From Devosia sp. 1566 (GTDB taxonomy: Bacteria > Pseudomonadota > Alphaproteobacteria > Rhizobiales > Devosiaceae): a stretch of 64,000 nucleotides of DNA. Made by a program: the position numbers and the translations under genes. Positions 8,430 to 17,532 of the stretch are shown here, one piece after another. Where the stretch lies: NCBI RefSeq assembly GCF_004005995.1, contig NZ_CP034767.1:2108001-2172000 (forward strand). The letters run 5' to 3'. Below the pieces are notes generated by a model, which ran no database searches, was not told the DNA's origin, and saw only the letters and a list, made by a program, of their open reading frames with translations. Position 1 is the first letter of the stretch. Every line of letters starts with the position of its first letter.

Positions 8430-9677
8430 ATGTCCAAACATTTGACCCGGGTGCTTTCCCGTCCGGAATTTATTGCGCTGATGGCAGCGATGATGTCGCT
8501 CAATGCCCTCGCTATCGATGTCATGCTCCCCGCTCTGCCGTATATGGGCGAAGCCCTTGGCATCAGCAGCGAAAACGAGCGTCAATTCGTCGTCTCGGTT
8601 TACATGTTCGGCTTCGGTGCCGCGCAGCTGGCTTTCGGCCCGCTGTCTGATCGATTCGGCCGTCGCGCGCCGCTCCTGCTCGGCATTATCCTTTATATCG
8701 TTGCGGTGGTCGCCGCAGCCTTCTCGCCCAATTTCGCCACCCTGCTGATTCTGCGCTTCGTGCAGGGAATTGGCGCCGCCGGCACCCGCGTCATCACCAC
8801 CTCCCTGGTGCGCGACCTTTATTCCGGCCGCGCCATGGCCGAGGTCATGTCCCTGACTTTTATGGTCTTCATGGCCATCCCGGTTATCGCGCCCGGCATC
8901 GGGCAGATCCTGCTGCTGACCGGCCCCTGGCAGACCATCTTCATCTTCATGGGCGTGCTGGCCACGATCTTCGGCATTTGGGGCTATTTCCGCCTGCCCG
9001 AAACCCTACCGCTCGACAAGCGCCGCCCGCTGACCTTCGGCTCGGTGGTGGATGGCTTTCGCATCGTGTTCACGAACCGCGTGGCGTTCTCCTATGGCCT
9101 TGCCGGCATGTTCCTGTTTGCGGCGCTGTTTGGCTTCATCAGCTCCTCCCAGCAGATCTATGTCGACATCTATGGCCTGGGCGTCTACTTCCCCGTCGCC
9201 TTTGCCGCTATTGCCGGCCTGATGGCCGTGTCGTCCTTCACCAATTCCAAGATCGTGCGCCGCTTCGGCATGCGCCGGCTCTCTCACGGCGCGGTGCTGG
9301 TCTACACCCTGGTGAGCGGCGTCTGGGTTGTCCTCGCGGTCACCGGCAACCTGCCGCTCTGGCTGTTCCTCACCTGCCTCGCCATCATCATGTTCTGCTT
9401 TGGCTGGGCCGCCTCCAACATGAACTCGCTGTCCATGGAGCCGCTCGGCGCCGTCGCGGGTACCGCTTCCTCGGTCTTTGGCTTCATCCAGACCGTGGGT
9501 GGCGTGATCATCGGCGGCTATATCGGCCAGCACTTCGATGGCACCGTCGTGCCGGTGGCCGTCGGCTACTTCACCATGGGCTGCCTCGCCATCGCCTGCA
9601 TCCTCGTGGCCGAACGCGGCAAGCTGTTCCGCACCGAGAACGGCCCCATTGCGGCCGATCTCTCCGCCGCCCACTAG
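8430..9677 (+). CDS. MFS multidrug transporter, Bcr/CflA family
   Basis: Drug:proton antiporter of the Bcr/CflA group with 415 residues and about twelve predicted helices. The first helix region ALMAAMMSLNALAIDVMLPALP carries the D-x-MLPALP signature of this group. The loop 2-3 motif GPLSDRFGRRAPLL is intact, and LRFVQGIGAAGTRV in helix 4 matches motif B of 12- and 14-helix drug exporters. The start ATG follows GAGATCCAGAAC. Neighbours do not indicate a substrate. It converges with the IMPase gene 16 bases away. Confidence 0.9.
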   Translation: MSKHLTRVLSRPEFIALMAAMMSLNALAIDVMLPALPYMGEALGISSENERQFVVSVYMFGFGAAQLAFGPLSDRFGRRAPLLLGIILYIVAVVAAAFSPNFATLLILRFVQGIGAAGTRVITTSLVRDLYSGRAMAEVMSLTFMVFMAIPVIAPGIGQILLLTGPWQTIFIFMGVLATIFGIWGYFRLPETLPLDKRRPLTFGSVVDGFRIVFTNRVAFSYGLAGMFLFAALFGFISSSQQIYVDIYGLGVYFPVAFAAIAGLMAVSSFTNSKIVRRFGMRRLSHGAVLVYTLVSGVWVVLAVTGNLPLWLFLTCLAIIMFCFGWAASNMNSLSMEPLGAVAGTASSVFGFIQTVGGVIIGGYIGQHFDGTVVPVAVGYFTMGCLAIACILVAERGKLFRTENGPIAADLSAAH

Positions 9678-9693
9678 GCCCCGCTGCTGCGGC

Positions 9694-10512
9694 TCAGAAC
9701 GTGAAAACGTTGCGCCGCAGCTGCTCCCAGCTTTCCTTGTCGATGGCGGCCAAGAGCCCGCCCTCGATATGGTGCGGACGGTAGGCCGAGCCATCCATCC
9801 GCGCCACATAGCCGCCGGCCTCCTGCGCCATCAGCGCACCCCCTAGGTGGTCCCAGGGCATCAGCTTGTTGTAGCTCACGAACTGCGAATGCCCCGACAC
9901 AAAGGTGCGGTATTCATGCCCAGCCACGCGGTAATGCGAGACGAGCCGCACCTTGGCGAAGTTCTGCAAGATCTCGACCTTCTTGCCCGGCGGCACAAAG
10001 GCAATGGAAGCGGTGCCCACCATCTCGGGCAACGGCAAGGGTGGGGCAACATGCAGGCGTCTGCCGCTGCCGTCGGGCCGGCGCAGCCAGGTGCCGCCGC
10101 CCTGTTCCGCCAGCATCCAGTCATCCCCCATCGGGTCGTAGATGATCCCGGCAACCGTTTCGCCGCCCACGACCACCGCCACCATCACGGCAAACAGCGG
10201 CAAGCCAGCTGCGTAGTTGGCAGTCCCATCAATCGGGTCAACAACCACAGCCAGCTCCGCATCGGCGAGCGCCCTGAGCAGTTGCGGGTCGGCGGCCACC
10301 GATTCTTCGCCGACAAACAGCGCCGATGGCATTTTCCGGCTGATCTCGGCCTTGATGAACTGCTCGGCAGCCAGATCGGCCGCGGTCACCAGGTCGATGG
10401 CCTCGGTCTTGACCTGAATGTCGATATCCTCAAGCCGCCGGAACCGGGGGAGGATCTCAGCCTTGGCCGCCCCGCGCAGCACGCCGGCAAGCCACTCGAT
10501 ATCGATGTTCAC
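9694..10512 (-). CDS. Inositol monophosphatase family protein
   Basis: Metal-dependent phosphatase of the IMPase/CysQ/SuhB superfamily, 272 residues. The two metal-binding motifs are visible: GEES with Glu69-Glu70, and VVDPIDGTANY with DPIDGT at residues 92-97. The C-terminal WDHLGGALMAQEAGGYV matches the usual WD-x-AAG motif. The start is GTG, two bases after the stop of the upstream tRNA thiolase gene, so the two form an operon. Substrate choices in this family include inositol phosphate, PAP and histidinol phosphate. The sequence does not settle this, although histidinol-phosphatase members exist in alphaproteobacteria. Confidence 0.88.
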   Translation of the reverse strand: MNIDIEWLAGVLRGAAKAEILPRFRRLEDIDIQVKTEAIDLVTAADLAAEQFIKAEISRKMPSALFVGEESVAADPQLLRALADAELAVVVDPIDGTANYAAGLPLFAVMVAVVVGGETVAGIIYDPMGDDWMLAEQGGGTWLRRPDGSGRRLHVAPPLPLPEMVGTASIAFVPPGKKVEILQNFAKVRLVSHYRVAGHEYRTFVSGHSQFVSYNKLMPWDHLGGALMAQEAGGYVARMDGSAYRPHHIEGGLLAAIDKESWEQLRRNVFTF

Positions 10513-10514
10513 GA

Positions 10515-11381
10515 TTAGCTTCTCCGTTCGGCCAGACCGGCAAAGTCAAACAACCGCGGATCGAGCATATGACTGGGATTGATGTTGCCTAGCGCACGGA
10601 TCATCACGTCCTTGCGCCCCGGCATGCGTTTTTCGATATCGGCAAGCATGGCCTTCATCGCATTGCGCTCCAGCCCATCCTGCGACCCGCAAAGGTCACA
10701 GGGAATGATGGGAAACTGCATCTGCTCGGCAAAGCGCGCTAAGTCGTCCTCGGCGCAATAAATCAGCGGCCGCAGCACTTCCACATTGCCGTCATCGTTC
10801 AACAGGCGCGGCGGCATGGCCGCGAGCTTGCCGCCATGGAAGAGATTCATGAAGAAGGTTTCGAGGCTATCGTCGCGGTGGTGCCCCAGCACCAGCGCCG
10901 AACAGCCCTCCTCGCGCGCAATGCGATAAAGATTGCCGCGTCGCAGCCGCGAACAAAGCGAACAATAGGTCGCGCCCGCCGGCAGCTTGTCGGTGACAAT
11001 TGAATAGGTGTCTTTGTATTCGATCCGGTGCTCGATCCCGAGCCCACTGAGAAACTCAGGCAGGATGTGCTTGGGAAAATTGGGCTGTCCCTGGTCGAGA
11101 TTGCACGCCAGCAGCTCCACCGGCAGCAGCCCGCGCCATTTCAGATCCAGCAGCAACGCCAGCAAGCCATAGCTGTCCTTGCCGCCCGACAGCGCCACCA
11201 GCCAACGCTCGCCCGGCCGCACCATCGCGAACTTCTCGAGCGCCTCGCGCGTATTGCGGATCAGCCGCTTGCGCAGCTTGTTGAATTCCACGCTGCGCGG
11301 GGCATCGGCATAGATGGGATGCGCGCCGCTTTCCGCCGCATCTGTCTCGGGCGTGGCAAGATCGTCCATCACCGCACTCAT
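10515..11381 (-). CDS. ttcA: tRNA 2-thiocytidine biosynthesis protein TtcA
   Basis: ATP-dependent enzyme that thiolates C32 of certain tRNAs, using a [4Fe-4S] cluster. The PP-loop SGGKDS lies at residues 65-70, and two CxxC pairs ([11 protein letters not shown] and IPCDLCGSQ) that ligate the cluster are present, as in TtcA proper. It is 288 residues from the chosen ATG, which has GAGAG seven bases upstream. A TTG seven codons earlier keeps the frame open but lacks a better ribosome site. It is the first gene of a two-gene operon with the IMPase-like gene and is divergent from sbmA. Confidence 0.93.
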   Translation of the reverse strand: MSAVMDDLATPETDAAESGAHPIYADAPRSVEFNKLRKRLIRNTREALEKFAMVRPGERWLVALSGGKDSYGLLALLLDLKWRGLLPVELLACNLDQGQPNFPKHILPEFLSGLGIEHRIEYKDTYSIVTDKLPAGATYCSLCSRLRRGNLYRIAREEGCSALVLGHHRDDSLETFFMNLFHGGKLAAMPPRLLNDDGNVEVLRPLIYCAEDDLARFAEQMQFPIIPCDLCGSQDGLERNAMKAMLADIEKRMPGRKDVMIRALGNINPSHMLDPRLFDFAGLAERRS

Positions 11382-11548
11382 GGTGTAACTCTCGTTGAAC
11401 AACGTGTCCTGCTGATAGCCCTATGGGACGCGGAGGGGAAGGAAAACCGGACTTCGCTATCCTTACCAAAGCTTAATTTCGCTTTCTTGCATTCGCCCAA
11501 ACTCGGCGGCTAGATGCGGCGATATTCTCGGCACCAAGGAGTCGCGCG

Positions 11549-12931
11549 GTGTTTCGGTCCTTTTTCCCCGTTCCAAAAATCTTCTTCAGTTCAGCGGCCT
11601 TATGGCTGCTGGCATCAGTGCTGTTGTGGTTCTCCATCGGGGAACCATTGCGCGCCGTGATCAGCATTGACCGGTTCACCCATCCAGTGATGGCGGCCAC
11701 CGTCTCCGATCAGCCCACCACCACCGACCAGCCGGTGCCTGATCCTGCCGCGGGAGCCGAGCAAACCAATCCTAATGCTCCCGCTTCCACCGAGAGCGAA
11801 GCTCCGGTCACTCCCAATCCAGCGGCAGCTGCCGCCGAAGGTGCCAGCCTCAATTTCCTGACGGCCGAGCGGGTATGGCTCTACCAATACGTTGTTATGG
11901 TGGCGCTGGTTTTCTGCGTCTTCTGGTACTTCTACAAGCGCAATGAGTGGTACTGGTGGTCGGTGGTTTCTTCCGCTGTCATCCTGCTGGTCATCTACTT
12001 CCAGGTGCAGGTGCAGGCCTTCGTCAATGAATGGTCGGGCTCGTTCTTCAACACCATCCAGCTGGCATTGACGCAGCCGGGATCAGTAACACCCGACCAG
12101 CTTTACGGACTGACCTGGACCATCATCCTCGTCACCATCCCCAATGTGCTCGTCGCCGTCGCGCTGGCCTTCTACACGTCCCATTACGTGTTCCGCTGGC
12201 GCAAGGCCATGAACTTCTACTACATGACTTACTGGCCCGAGATCCGGCACACCGAAGGGGCGGCACAGCGCGTTCAGGAAGATACAATGCGCTTCGCCTC
12301 GATCATGGAGGATCTGGGCACCGCGTTCTTCGATTCACTGATTACGCTAGTCGTCTTTCTGCCACTGCTCTGGAGCCTTTCTGCCAATATCAGCGAGCTG
12401 CCGATCTTTGGCGCCGCGCCAGGTGGCCTAGTCTGGGTGGCTCTGCTGGGTGCTGCAGCGGGCACGGCGCTGCTGGCGCTCGTCGGAATAAAGTTGCCGG
12501 GCCTCAACTTCGCCAACCAGCGTGTCGAAGCAGCCTACCGCAAAGAGCTGGTCTTCGGCGAAGACCATGCTGATCGTGCCCAACCCCCGACGATCCGTCA
12601 CCTCTTCGCCGATGTGCAGAGGAACTACTTCCGCCTGTATTTTCACTACACCTACTTCAACCTTGCCAGGTACGGGTACACCAACATGGTCGGCTATGTG
12701 CCGCTCCTCGTCATGGCGCCTTCCATCCTTGCCGGCACACTCACGATGGGCCTCTACCAGCAGATCCAGATCGCCTTCGGACAGGTTTTCAGCTCCTTCC
12801 AGTTCTTCGCGCGCGCCTGGACGGTAATTGTGGAGCTACAATCGGTTGTCATGCGACTGCGCAAGTTCGAAAGCTACATCCCCCAGGATCAGGAACCGAT
12901 AAAGGTTAGCCTCAGCGGCGCCTCCGCCTAG
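11549..12931 (+). CDS. sbmA: SbmA/BacA-like peptide transporter with an extra N-terminal loop
   Basis: Inner-membrane peptide importer of the SbmA/BacA family, proton-driven and homologous to ABC transmembrane domains but lacking an ATPase. BacA is needed by rhizobia and Brucella for chronic host infection. The opening MFRSFFPVPKIFFSSA and the motifs HYVFRWRKAMN, EGAAQRVQEDTMRFAS, VGIKLPGL, NQRVEAAYRKELVFGED and NYFRLYFHYTYFN closely follow E. coli SbmA. The start is GTG with AAGGAG eight bases before. The protein is 460 residues against about 406 for SbmA. The surplus is a Pro/Thr/Ala/Glu-rich stretch between helices 1 and 2 (residues about 47-103), which should lie in the periplasm. Confidence 0.93.
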   Translation: MFRSFFPVPKIFFSSAALWLLASVLLWFSIGEPLRAVISIDRFTHPVMAATVSDQPTTTDQPVPDPAAGAEQTNPNAPASTESEAPVTPNPAAAAAEGASLNFLTAERVWLYQYVVMVALVFCVFWYFYKRNEWYWWSVVSSAVILLVIYFQVQVQAFVNEWSGSFFNTIQLALTQPGSVTPDQLYGLTWTIILVTIPNVLVAVALAFYTSHYVFRWRKAMNFYYMTYWPEIRHTEGAAQRVQEDTMRFASIMEDLGTAFFDSLITLVVFLPLLWSLSANISELPIFGAAPGGLVWVALLGAAAGTALLALVGIKLPGLNFANQRVEAAYRKELVFGEDHADRAQPPTIRHLFADVQRNYFRLYFHYTYFNLARYGYTNMVGYVPLLVMAPSILAGTLTMGLYQQIQIAFGQVFSSFQFFARAWTVIVELQSVVMRLRKFESYIPQDQEPIKVSLSGASA

Positions 12932-12953
12932 CAACCGCCTCGCCGGACGCAAT

Positions 12954-12986
12954 GAAGGGCCGCTCATGGAGCGGCCCTTCTTCTTT
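12954..12986 (+). terminator. Terminator after sbmA
   Basis: Inverted repeat GAAGGGCCGCTC ... GAGCGGCCCTTC, then TTCTTT. It lies 22 bases after the sbmA stop. Its stem is nearly the same as that of the rpsD terminator about 110 bases away. Confidence 0.85.
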
Positions 12987-13062
12987 GGTACGAGTTCCGA
13001 TCACCACATCAAGACGCGCCGCTCTGCCCGGTGACCATCCCCCACGCCCCCGCAGCCCACAA

Positions 13063-13096
13063 ACAAAAAAGGGCCGCTCCGAAGAGCGGCCCTTTC
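13063..13096 (-). terminator. Terminator after rpsD
   Basis: Inverted repeat AAAGGGCCGCTC ... GAGCGGCCCTTT. Read on the minus strand it is followed by a T run (TTTTTTGTTTG), so it ends rpsD transcription, which stops coding at 13118. Confidence 0.88.
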
Positions 13097-13117
13097 ACAT
13101 TCAAAACTCTGGTTCGC

Positions 13118-13735
13118 TTAGCGCGAGTAGAATTCCACCACCAGATTTGGCTCCATCTGCACCGGATAGGGCACATCCGACAGGGCCGGCACGCGAACAT
13201 AGGTCGCGGTCATCTTGTTGTGGTCGACTTCCACATAGTCGGGCACATCACGCTCAGCCAACTGGATGGCTTCGAGCAGAACGGTGAGCTGCTTGGAGCG
13301 CTCGCGCACTTCGATCTTGTCGCCAACCTTGACCTGGTAGGATGGGATGTTGACGCGCTTGCCATTGACCATCACATGGCCATGGTTGACGAACTGGCGG
13401 GCAGCAAACGGGGTTGCCACGAACTTGGCACGATAGACGATCGCGTCCAGGCGCGACTCGAGCAGGCCAATGAGGTTCTCGCCGGTGTCGCCCTTGACGC
13501 GGGCAGCTTCGTTGTAGAGCTTCTTGAACGACTTCTCGGTGATCGAGGCATAGTAGCCCTTCAGCTTCTGCTTGGCGCGCAGCTGCAGACCATAATCGCT
13601 CAGCTTGCCCTTGCGGCGTTGGCCGTGCTGGCCGGGGCCATAGGCACGGGCATTAAGCGGGCTCGACGGACGACCCCAGATATTTTCGCCAAGACGGCGG
13701 TCAATCTTGTGCTTGGCAGAAATGCGCTTCGACAT
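13118..13735 (-). CDS. rpsD: 30S ribosomal protein S4
   Basis: Primary 16S rRNA-binding protein that starts assembly of the small subunit body. The 205 residues from [18 protein letters not shown] are the standard alphaproteobacterial form. Seen are the [16 protein letters not shown] motif, [14 protein letters not shown] and the S4 RNA-binding domain [21 protein letters not shown]. An in-frame ATG five codons upstream is ignored because AAAGGA sits six bases before the chosen ATG. The gene stands alone rather than in the alpha operon, as is usual in this group. A stem-loop lies in its leader (13781-13802). Confidence 0.98.
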   Translation of the reverse strand: MSKRISAKHKIDRRLGENIWGRPSSPLNARAYGPGQHGQRRKGKLSDYGLQLRAKQKLKGYYASITEKSFKKLYNEAARVKGDTGENLIGLLESRLDAIVYRAKFVATPFAARQFVNHGHVMVNGKRVNIPSYQVKVGDKIEVRERSKQLTVLLEAIQLAERDVPDYVEVDHNKMTATYVRVPALSDVPYPVQMEPNLVVEFYSR

Positions 13736-13780
13736 CGCGTATCCTTTCATGAAACGTCGAAATGGATCGCGCCCTCCTCT

Positions 13781-13802
13781 GCCTGCCGGTGAACCGACAG
13801 GC
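13781..13802 (-). promoter_or_regulatory. Stem-loop in the rpsD leader
   Basis: GCCTG-C-CGGT-GA-ACCG-A-CAGGC forms a near-perfect hairpin about 45 bases upstream of the rpsD start. It could be part of a leader through which S4 controls its own translation, or a terminator-like remnant of the upstream unit. There is no T run, so leader structure is favoured. The regulatory role is inference. Confidence 0.4.
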
Positions 13803-13911
13803 TGACAGACCTCTGATGAAAGAAGATCCCGGGTGCGCCTAGGGGCCCGAAGGCCGCAATAGGTGGCCGGTTGATAAAAGGGGCCAGCGGCAAAGTCAAG
13901 CCGGCCGGCCT

Positions 13912-15186
13912 CTAAGGGGTCGACAGCGGCTCGGCCACGCCATCCCTGACCATCTTGCGGTCAAGTGTATCCTGCTTGCGCAGCCCGGGAAACACCCGGC
14001 TCCAGATCGCCGCGACCGCCATGGCGCCCACGCCACCCACCACCACCGCGCAAACCGGCCCAATGAAATGGGCGACTGTTCCGGCTCGAAATTCGCCAAG
14101 CTCGTTGGACGCACCGATAAACACGGAATTGACCGCATTAACGCGTCCGCGCACCTCTTCAGGCGTCCAGAGCTGCATGATGGTCTCGCGGATGGTCACG
14201 CTCACCATATCCGAGGCGCCCACCAGCATCAGTGCTCCAATCGACAGCCACACATTGCTCGATAGCCCGAACACCGTCGTGAACAAACCAAACAGCGCCA
14301 CGAACACGAACAGCATCTTGCCGGCATGATGCCGGATGGGGAATCGCGTCAGCGTCAACGCCATCAACAGCGCGCCAACGCCGGGCGACGCCCGCAAAAT
14401 GCCGAACTCCACCGGCCCACCATGCAGTATCTCTTCAGTGAAGGCCGGCAGCAAGGCCACTGCCCCGCCCATCAGCACGGCGAACATGTCGAGCGAAATG
14501 GCGCCCAGTACCACCTTGTTGCTCAGGATATAACGGAACCCGCCAAAGATCGTCTCAAGGCTGGTCGCCTGCTGCGATTGGCGCTGCTGCGGCTTGGGGA
14601 TCAGCAGCACACAACCGCTGGCTACCAGCAACAGCACGCCCGCGGTGCCAAACGCAACGACCGGACTCAGGGCATACAGCACACCACCAATCGAGGGTCC
14701 CATGATCGCCGCAAACTGCCAAGCCGAAGCATTGACCGTAATCGCATTGCTCAGGGCTTCAGGGGGCACCAGGTTTGGGGCCAGCGACTGGGCTGCCGGG
14801 CTCCAGAAGGCGCGGGCGGTGCCCAGCACTACTAGGATGGCAAAGATCGGCCAAACCTCATGCTCCTGCGCATTCACCAGCATGAGAAAACCGAGCGCGC
14901 AACCCAGCTCCACGGCCAGACACACTGCCATGATCATCCGGCGGTTGAACCGGTCCGCCGCTAGGCCCGTCACCAGCATCAACACCAGAGCCGGCATAAA
15001 CAAGCAAAGGCCCACCAGCCCGAGCAGGAAATAATCGCCGGTGATCGCAAAGATCTGCCAGGCGATGGATACAGACATGATCTGGACAGCAAAGCTAACC
15101 AGCAGCGTGGTCAGCCAAAAGAAGCGGAAGCCGGTGTAACTGAAAGCGAGGCGGGATTTATCATGCGGTGCGGGCGTGCTCATCAT
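13912..15186 (-). CDS. MFS exporter, MFS_3/EntS-like
   Basis: Twelve-helix MFS protein of 424 residues that resembles the MFS_3 group (EntS enterobactin exporter and related efflux carriers). The start [32 protein letters not shown], the loop [16 protein letters not shown] after helix 2, and [40 protein letters not shown] are characteristic of that group. The tail after the last helix is short and charged. Two adjacent ATGs (15186, 15183) are possible starts. No siderophore genes are nearby, so the cargo is unknown. It runs in the same direction as rpsD but is separated by about 175 bases. Confidence 0.85.
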   Translation of the reverse strand: MMSTPAPHDKSRLAFSYTGFRFFWLTTLLVSFAVQIMSVSIAWQIFAITGDYFLLGLVGLCLFMPALVLMLVTGLAADRFNRRMIMAVCLAVELGCALGFLMLVNAQEHEVWPIFAILVVLGTARAFWSPAAQSLAPNLVPPEALSNAITVNASAWQFAAIMGPSIGGVLYALSPVVAFGTAGVLLLVASGCVLLIPKPQQRQSQQATSLETIFGGFRYILSNKVVLGAISLDMFAVLMGGAVALLPAFTEEILHGGPVEFGILRASPGVGALLMALTLTRFPIRHHAGKMLFVFVALFGLFTTVFGLSSNVWLSIGALMLVGASDMVSVTIRETIMQLWTPEEVRGRVNAVNSVFIGASNELGEFRAGTVAHFIGPVCAVVVGGVGAMAVAAIWSRVFPGLRKQDTLDRKMVRDGVAEPLSTP

Positions 15187-15257
15187 TTGCCCATGGCATG
15201 CCGATAAACGCTCGTCAAAGCCTCAAACACACCCGAACTCAGACCGACCCCCGATTT

Positions 15258-16061
15258 CTAGCTTTTGTCACTTTCGCGCGGCTGTCGGTTTGGATTGGGA
15301 CGCTGATGACGCCGGTCGATCGAGGAGATCACGCCGCGTAGCGTGCGAATTTCCTGGCTGGTGAACTTGCCACGCTCGAGCATGGTGCGCAGATTGTTGA
15401 CCACTGTGGGCCGCTTGTCCGGTGCGGTAAAGAACCCCGATTGGTCGAGCGTCGCTTCCAGGTGCCCGAACAAGCCAACCAACTCTTCGCGCGGCGCAAC
15501 CTGCGCCAGGTTATCATCGAATGGCAACGTGGTTCCGGCGGCGCTGTGGCGGCGCCATTCATAGGCCAGCAGCAACACGGCCTGCGCGATGTTAAGCGAA
15601 GCAAAGGCAGGCTCCACCGGCAAGGTCACGATGGCATCGGCCAAGGCCACCTCGTCATTGAGCAACCCCCAGCGCTCACGCCCGAACAGAAGGCCGGCAC
15701 CACGACCACCACCGATATGGCTGGCCATCCGTTGCGCTGCCTCGTCGGGGCCGATCACCGCCTTCTGCAAGTCGCGCGAGCGGGCCGTCGTGGCATAAAC
15801 CAGGGTGAGGTCGCTGATCGCCGCTTCAAGCGTATCGAACACCCGCACCCGTTCGAGCACATGATCGGCACGGGAAGCAGCGTTCACCGCCTTCTCATTA
15901 GGCCAGCCGTCGCGCGGCCGCACCAGCCGCAGGTCCCACAGCCCGAAATTAGCCATGGCCCGAGCGGCCGTGCCAATGTTCTCGCCCAGCTGCGGCTCGC
16001 ACAGGATAATGGCCGGTGAGGGCGCCAGGGTGATGGGAATGGATGAATCGGTGCCGGCCAT
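15258..16061 (-). CDS. trmJ: tRNA (cytidine/uridine-2'-O-)-methyltransferase TrmJ-like
   Basis: SPOUT-class RNA 2'-O-methyltransferase, TrmJ subgroup, which methylates position 32 of tRNAs. The 267-residue protein shows the N-terminal LCEPQLGENIGTAARAMANFGLWDLRLVRP motif, FGRERWGLLNDEV (motif 2) and LPVEPAFASLNIAQAVLLLAYEWRR, the knotted SAM site that marks TrmJ. The start at 16061 follows AGAAGGGGCATC. An upstream in-frame ATG nine codons earlier is less likely. TtcA, encoded 4 kb away, modifies the same tRNA position (32) on other tRNAs. The C-terminus ends in a short polar tail. Confidence 0.9.
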   Translation of the reverse strand: MAGTDSSIPITLAPSPAIILCEPQLGENIGTAARAMANFGLWDLRLVRPRDGWPNEKAVNAASRADHVLERVRVFDTLEAAISDLTLVYATTARSRDLQKAVIGPDEAAQRMASHIGGGRGAGLLFGRERWGLLNDEVALADAIVTLPVEPAFASLNIAQAVLLLAYEWRRHSAAGTTLPFDDNLAQVAPREELVGLFGHLEATLDQSGFFTAPDKRPTVVNNLRTMLERGKFTSQEIRTLRGVISSIDRRHQRPNPNRQPRESDKS

Positions 16062-16105
16062 GATGCCCCTTCTCGCTATTAGCCGCACTTAGCCGAGCGC
16101 CACCA

Positions 16106-16138
16106 CAAACGCAAACGGCGCCCCGCTGGAGCGCCGTC
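16106..16138 (-). terminator. Terminator after GNAT gene
   Basis: Inverted repeat ACGGCGC ... GCGCCGT (16115-16137). On the minus strand it is followed by TTTGCGTTTG. It sits just after the stop of the acetyltransferase gene ending at 16165 and before trmJ. Confidence 0.65.
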
Positions 16139-16164
16139 CTGAATTCGAGATATCCAAGTGCGGT

Positions 16165-16761
16165 TTAGGCAACGCGATGGCGGATCGGCAGTTCCTTGAC
16201 CTTGCTGGAGCGGTTCCATTCCCGGTCGAGAATGGCGAAATGCAGTTCTTCGTCCCACTCGCCCTGGAACAGCGCATGCTCGCGGTAATGCGCTTCGAGG
16301 CGCAGGCCGAGCTTTTGCATCAGCTTGATGGAATTGTGGTTGCGCCCGTCACACCGGACAAATACCCGGTGGATGTGGAACCGCTCGAAAGCGAGATCGA
16401 ACATGGCGCCCAGCGCTTCGGCGGCATAGCCCTGTCCCGAATAGCTGGGATTGATGCAGAAGCGAACTTCGCCCTGCCCCGATGTTGCGTCCTGCCAATT
16501 CAGCGAAACATGGCCGATGACCTTCTTGTCGCCCTTGCGCACCATGGCCAGGGTCAGCGTGTCGCCAGGCCGCTGCAGGCTCACATGTCCCCGCAGGACG
16601 TTAAGCGCATCGGCAACATCGGCCTCATCGCGCGTTCGGCTGAACACATAGCGCTGCATGGATGGAAGGGTATGATAGGCCGCGAGATCCGCAAGGTCGG
16701 CGCGCTCGAAGGTCCGCAGCATCAACCGATCTGTTTGCAAGGGCAAAGATGGTGACGACAT
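16165..16761 (-). CDS. GNAT acetyltransferase, RimJ/RimL-like
   Basis: Acetyl-CoA-dependent N-acetyltransferase of the RimJ/RimL (Acetyltransf_3) branch, 198 residues. Typical are the opening LQTDRLMLRTFERADLADL, KVIGHVSLNWQDATSGQGEVRFCINPSYSGQGYAAEALGAML-like core with the acetyl-CoA loop (GQGYAAEA), and VFVRCDGRNHNSIKLMQKLGLR. The start at 16761 is set by a strong GGGGAGG box nine bases upstream; an ATG 12 codons earlier has no such box. The acceptor is unknown. A second GNAT gene of the same branch lies directly upstream on the same strand, probably an old duplication. Confidence 0.87.
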   Translation of the reverse strand: MSSPSLPLQTDRLMLRTFERADLADLAAYHTLPSMQRYVFSRTRDEADVADALNVLRGHVSLQRPGDTLTLAMVRKGDKKVIGHVSLNWQDATSGQGEVRFCINPSYSGQGYAAEALGAMFDLAFERFHIHRVFVRCDGRNHNSIKLMQKLGLRLEAHYREHALFQGEWDEELHFAILDREWNRSSKVKELPIRHRVA

Positions 16762-16857
16762 GATGGCGAACCTCCCCAATAGATACTGACCGATCATGAA
16801 CGGATCACGTCAGCGGGAAGTTCCAGCACTAGCGCAAGTTAGTTGAAGATGCTGGGA

Positions 16858-17433
16858 CTAGGTCTGGGGCGTGTTCCGGCTCAGCCACTCGCCCTGCAAA
16901 ATAGCGTAAATGAACTCTTCATCCCACACACCTTTGGTGACGGCGTGCTCGCGGAAATGCGCTTCCCGCCGCATGCCCAGGCGCTCCATGAGATGGAACG
17001 ATGGCGCATTCTCGGCTGCGCAGCGGGCAATCACCCGATGCAGATTTGCCTGCCTGAACGCCAGGTCCAGCATCGCGCCCGCCGCTTCCGTGCCATAGCC
17101 CTGCCCGTGATAGTCCGGGTGCAGGATCCAGCCCACTTCCCCTTGTTGGCTGTCGACGCTCCGCCAGATCAGCGAAACTTCGCCGATCAGTTCGCCGGTG
17201 CCGGGCAGTTCCACCCCGAGAACGATTTTGTCGCCCTCGTCGATCAGCGTGGTTTGCGCGATCCGCTGCTGCACCGCCAGTGCGCATTCCTCCCGGCTGA
17301 GTGCCGAGTCGAACAGAAACCGCGCCACGTCATCGCGCTGCCGATAGGCAAACACGGCATCAACATCGCCGCGTGTAAACGGGCGCAAACGCAGCCGCTT
17401 GGTTTCCATCGGATAGGTCGGATAAAGCGCCAT
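16858..17433 (-). CDS. GNAT acetyltransferase, RimJ/RimL-like (second copy)
   Basis: Second RimJ/RimL-type acetyltransferase, 191 residues. It opens METKRLRLRPFTRGDVDAVFAYRQRDDVARF, has the acetyl-CoA loop GQGYGTEAAGAMLDLAF and ends RLGMRREAHFREHAVTKGVWDEEFIYAIL. This last segment is closely similar in pattern to the tail of the neighbouring GNAT (YREHALFQGEWDEELHFAIL), which supports a shared origin. The start at 17433 has AGGAGG four bases before it; a longer upstream extension is not family-like. It is divergent from the GFA-family gene. Substrate unknown. Confidence 0.87.
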   Translation of the reverse strand: MALYPTYPMETKRLRLRPFTRGDVDAVFAYRQRDDVARFLFDSALSREECALAVQQRIAQTTLIDEGDKIVLGVELPGTGELIGEVSLIWRSVDSQQGEVGWILHPDYHGQGYGTEAAGAMLDLAFRQANLHRVIARCAAENAPSFHLMERLGMRREAHFREHAVTKGVWDEEFIYAILQGEWLSRNTPQT

Positions 17434-17532
17434 GCGTCCTCCTGGCGGAAGCCACTCATTGTTGCGGTTCGGGAGAATCAAGGCAAGGCCATTGCTCTTG
17501 TTCCTCGCCAACCTGCATGGCAGCCTGCCTCC

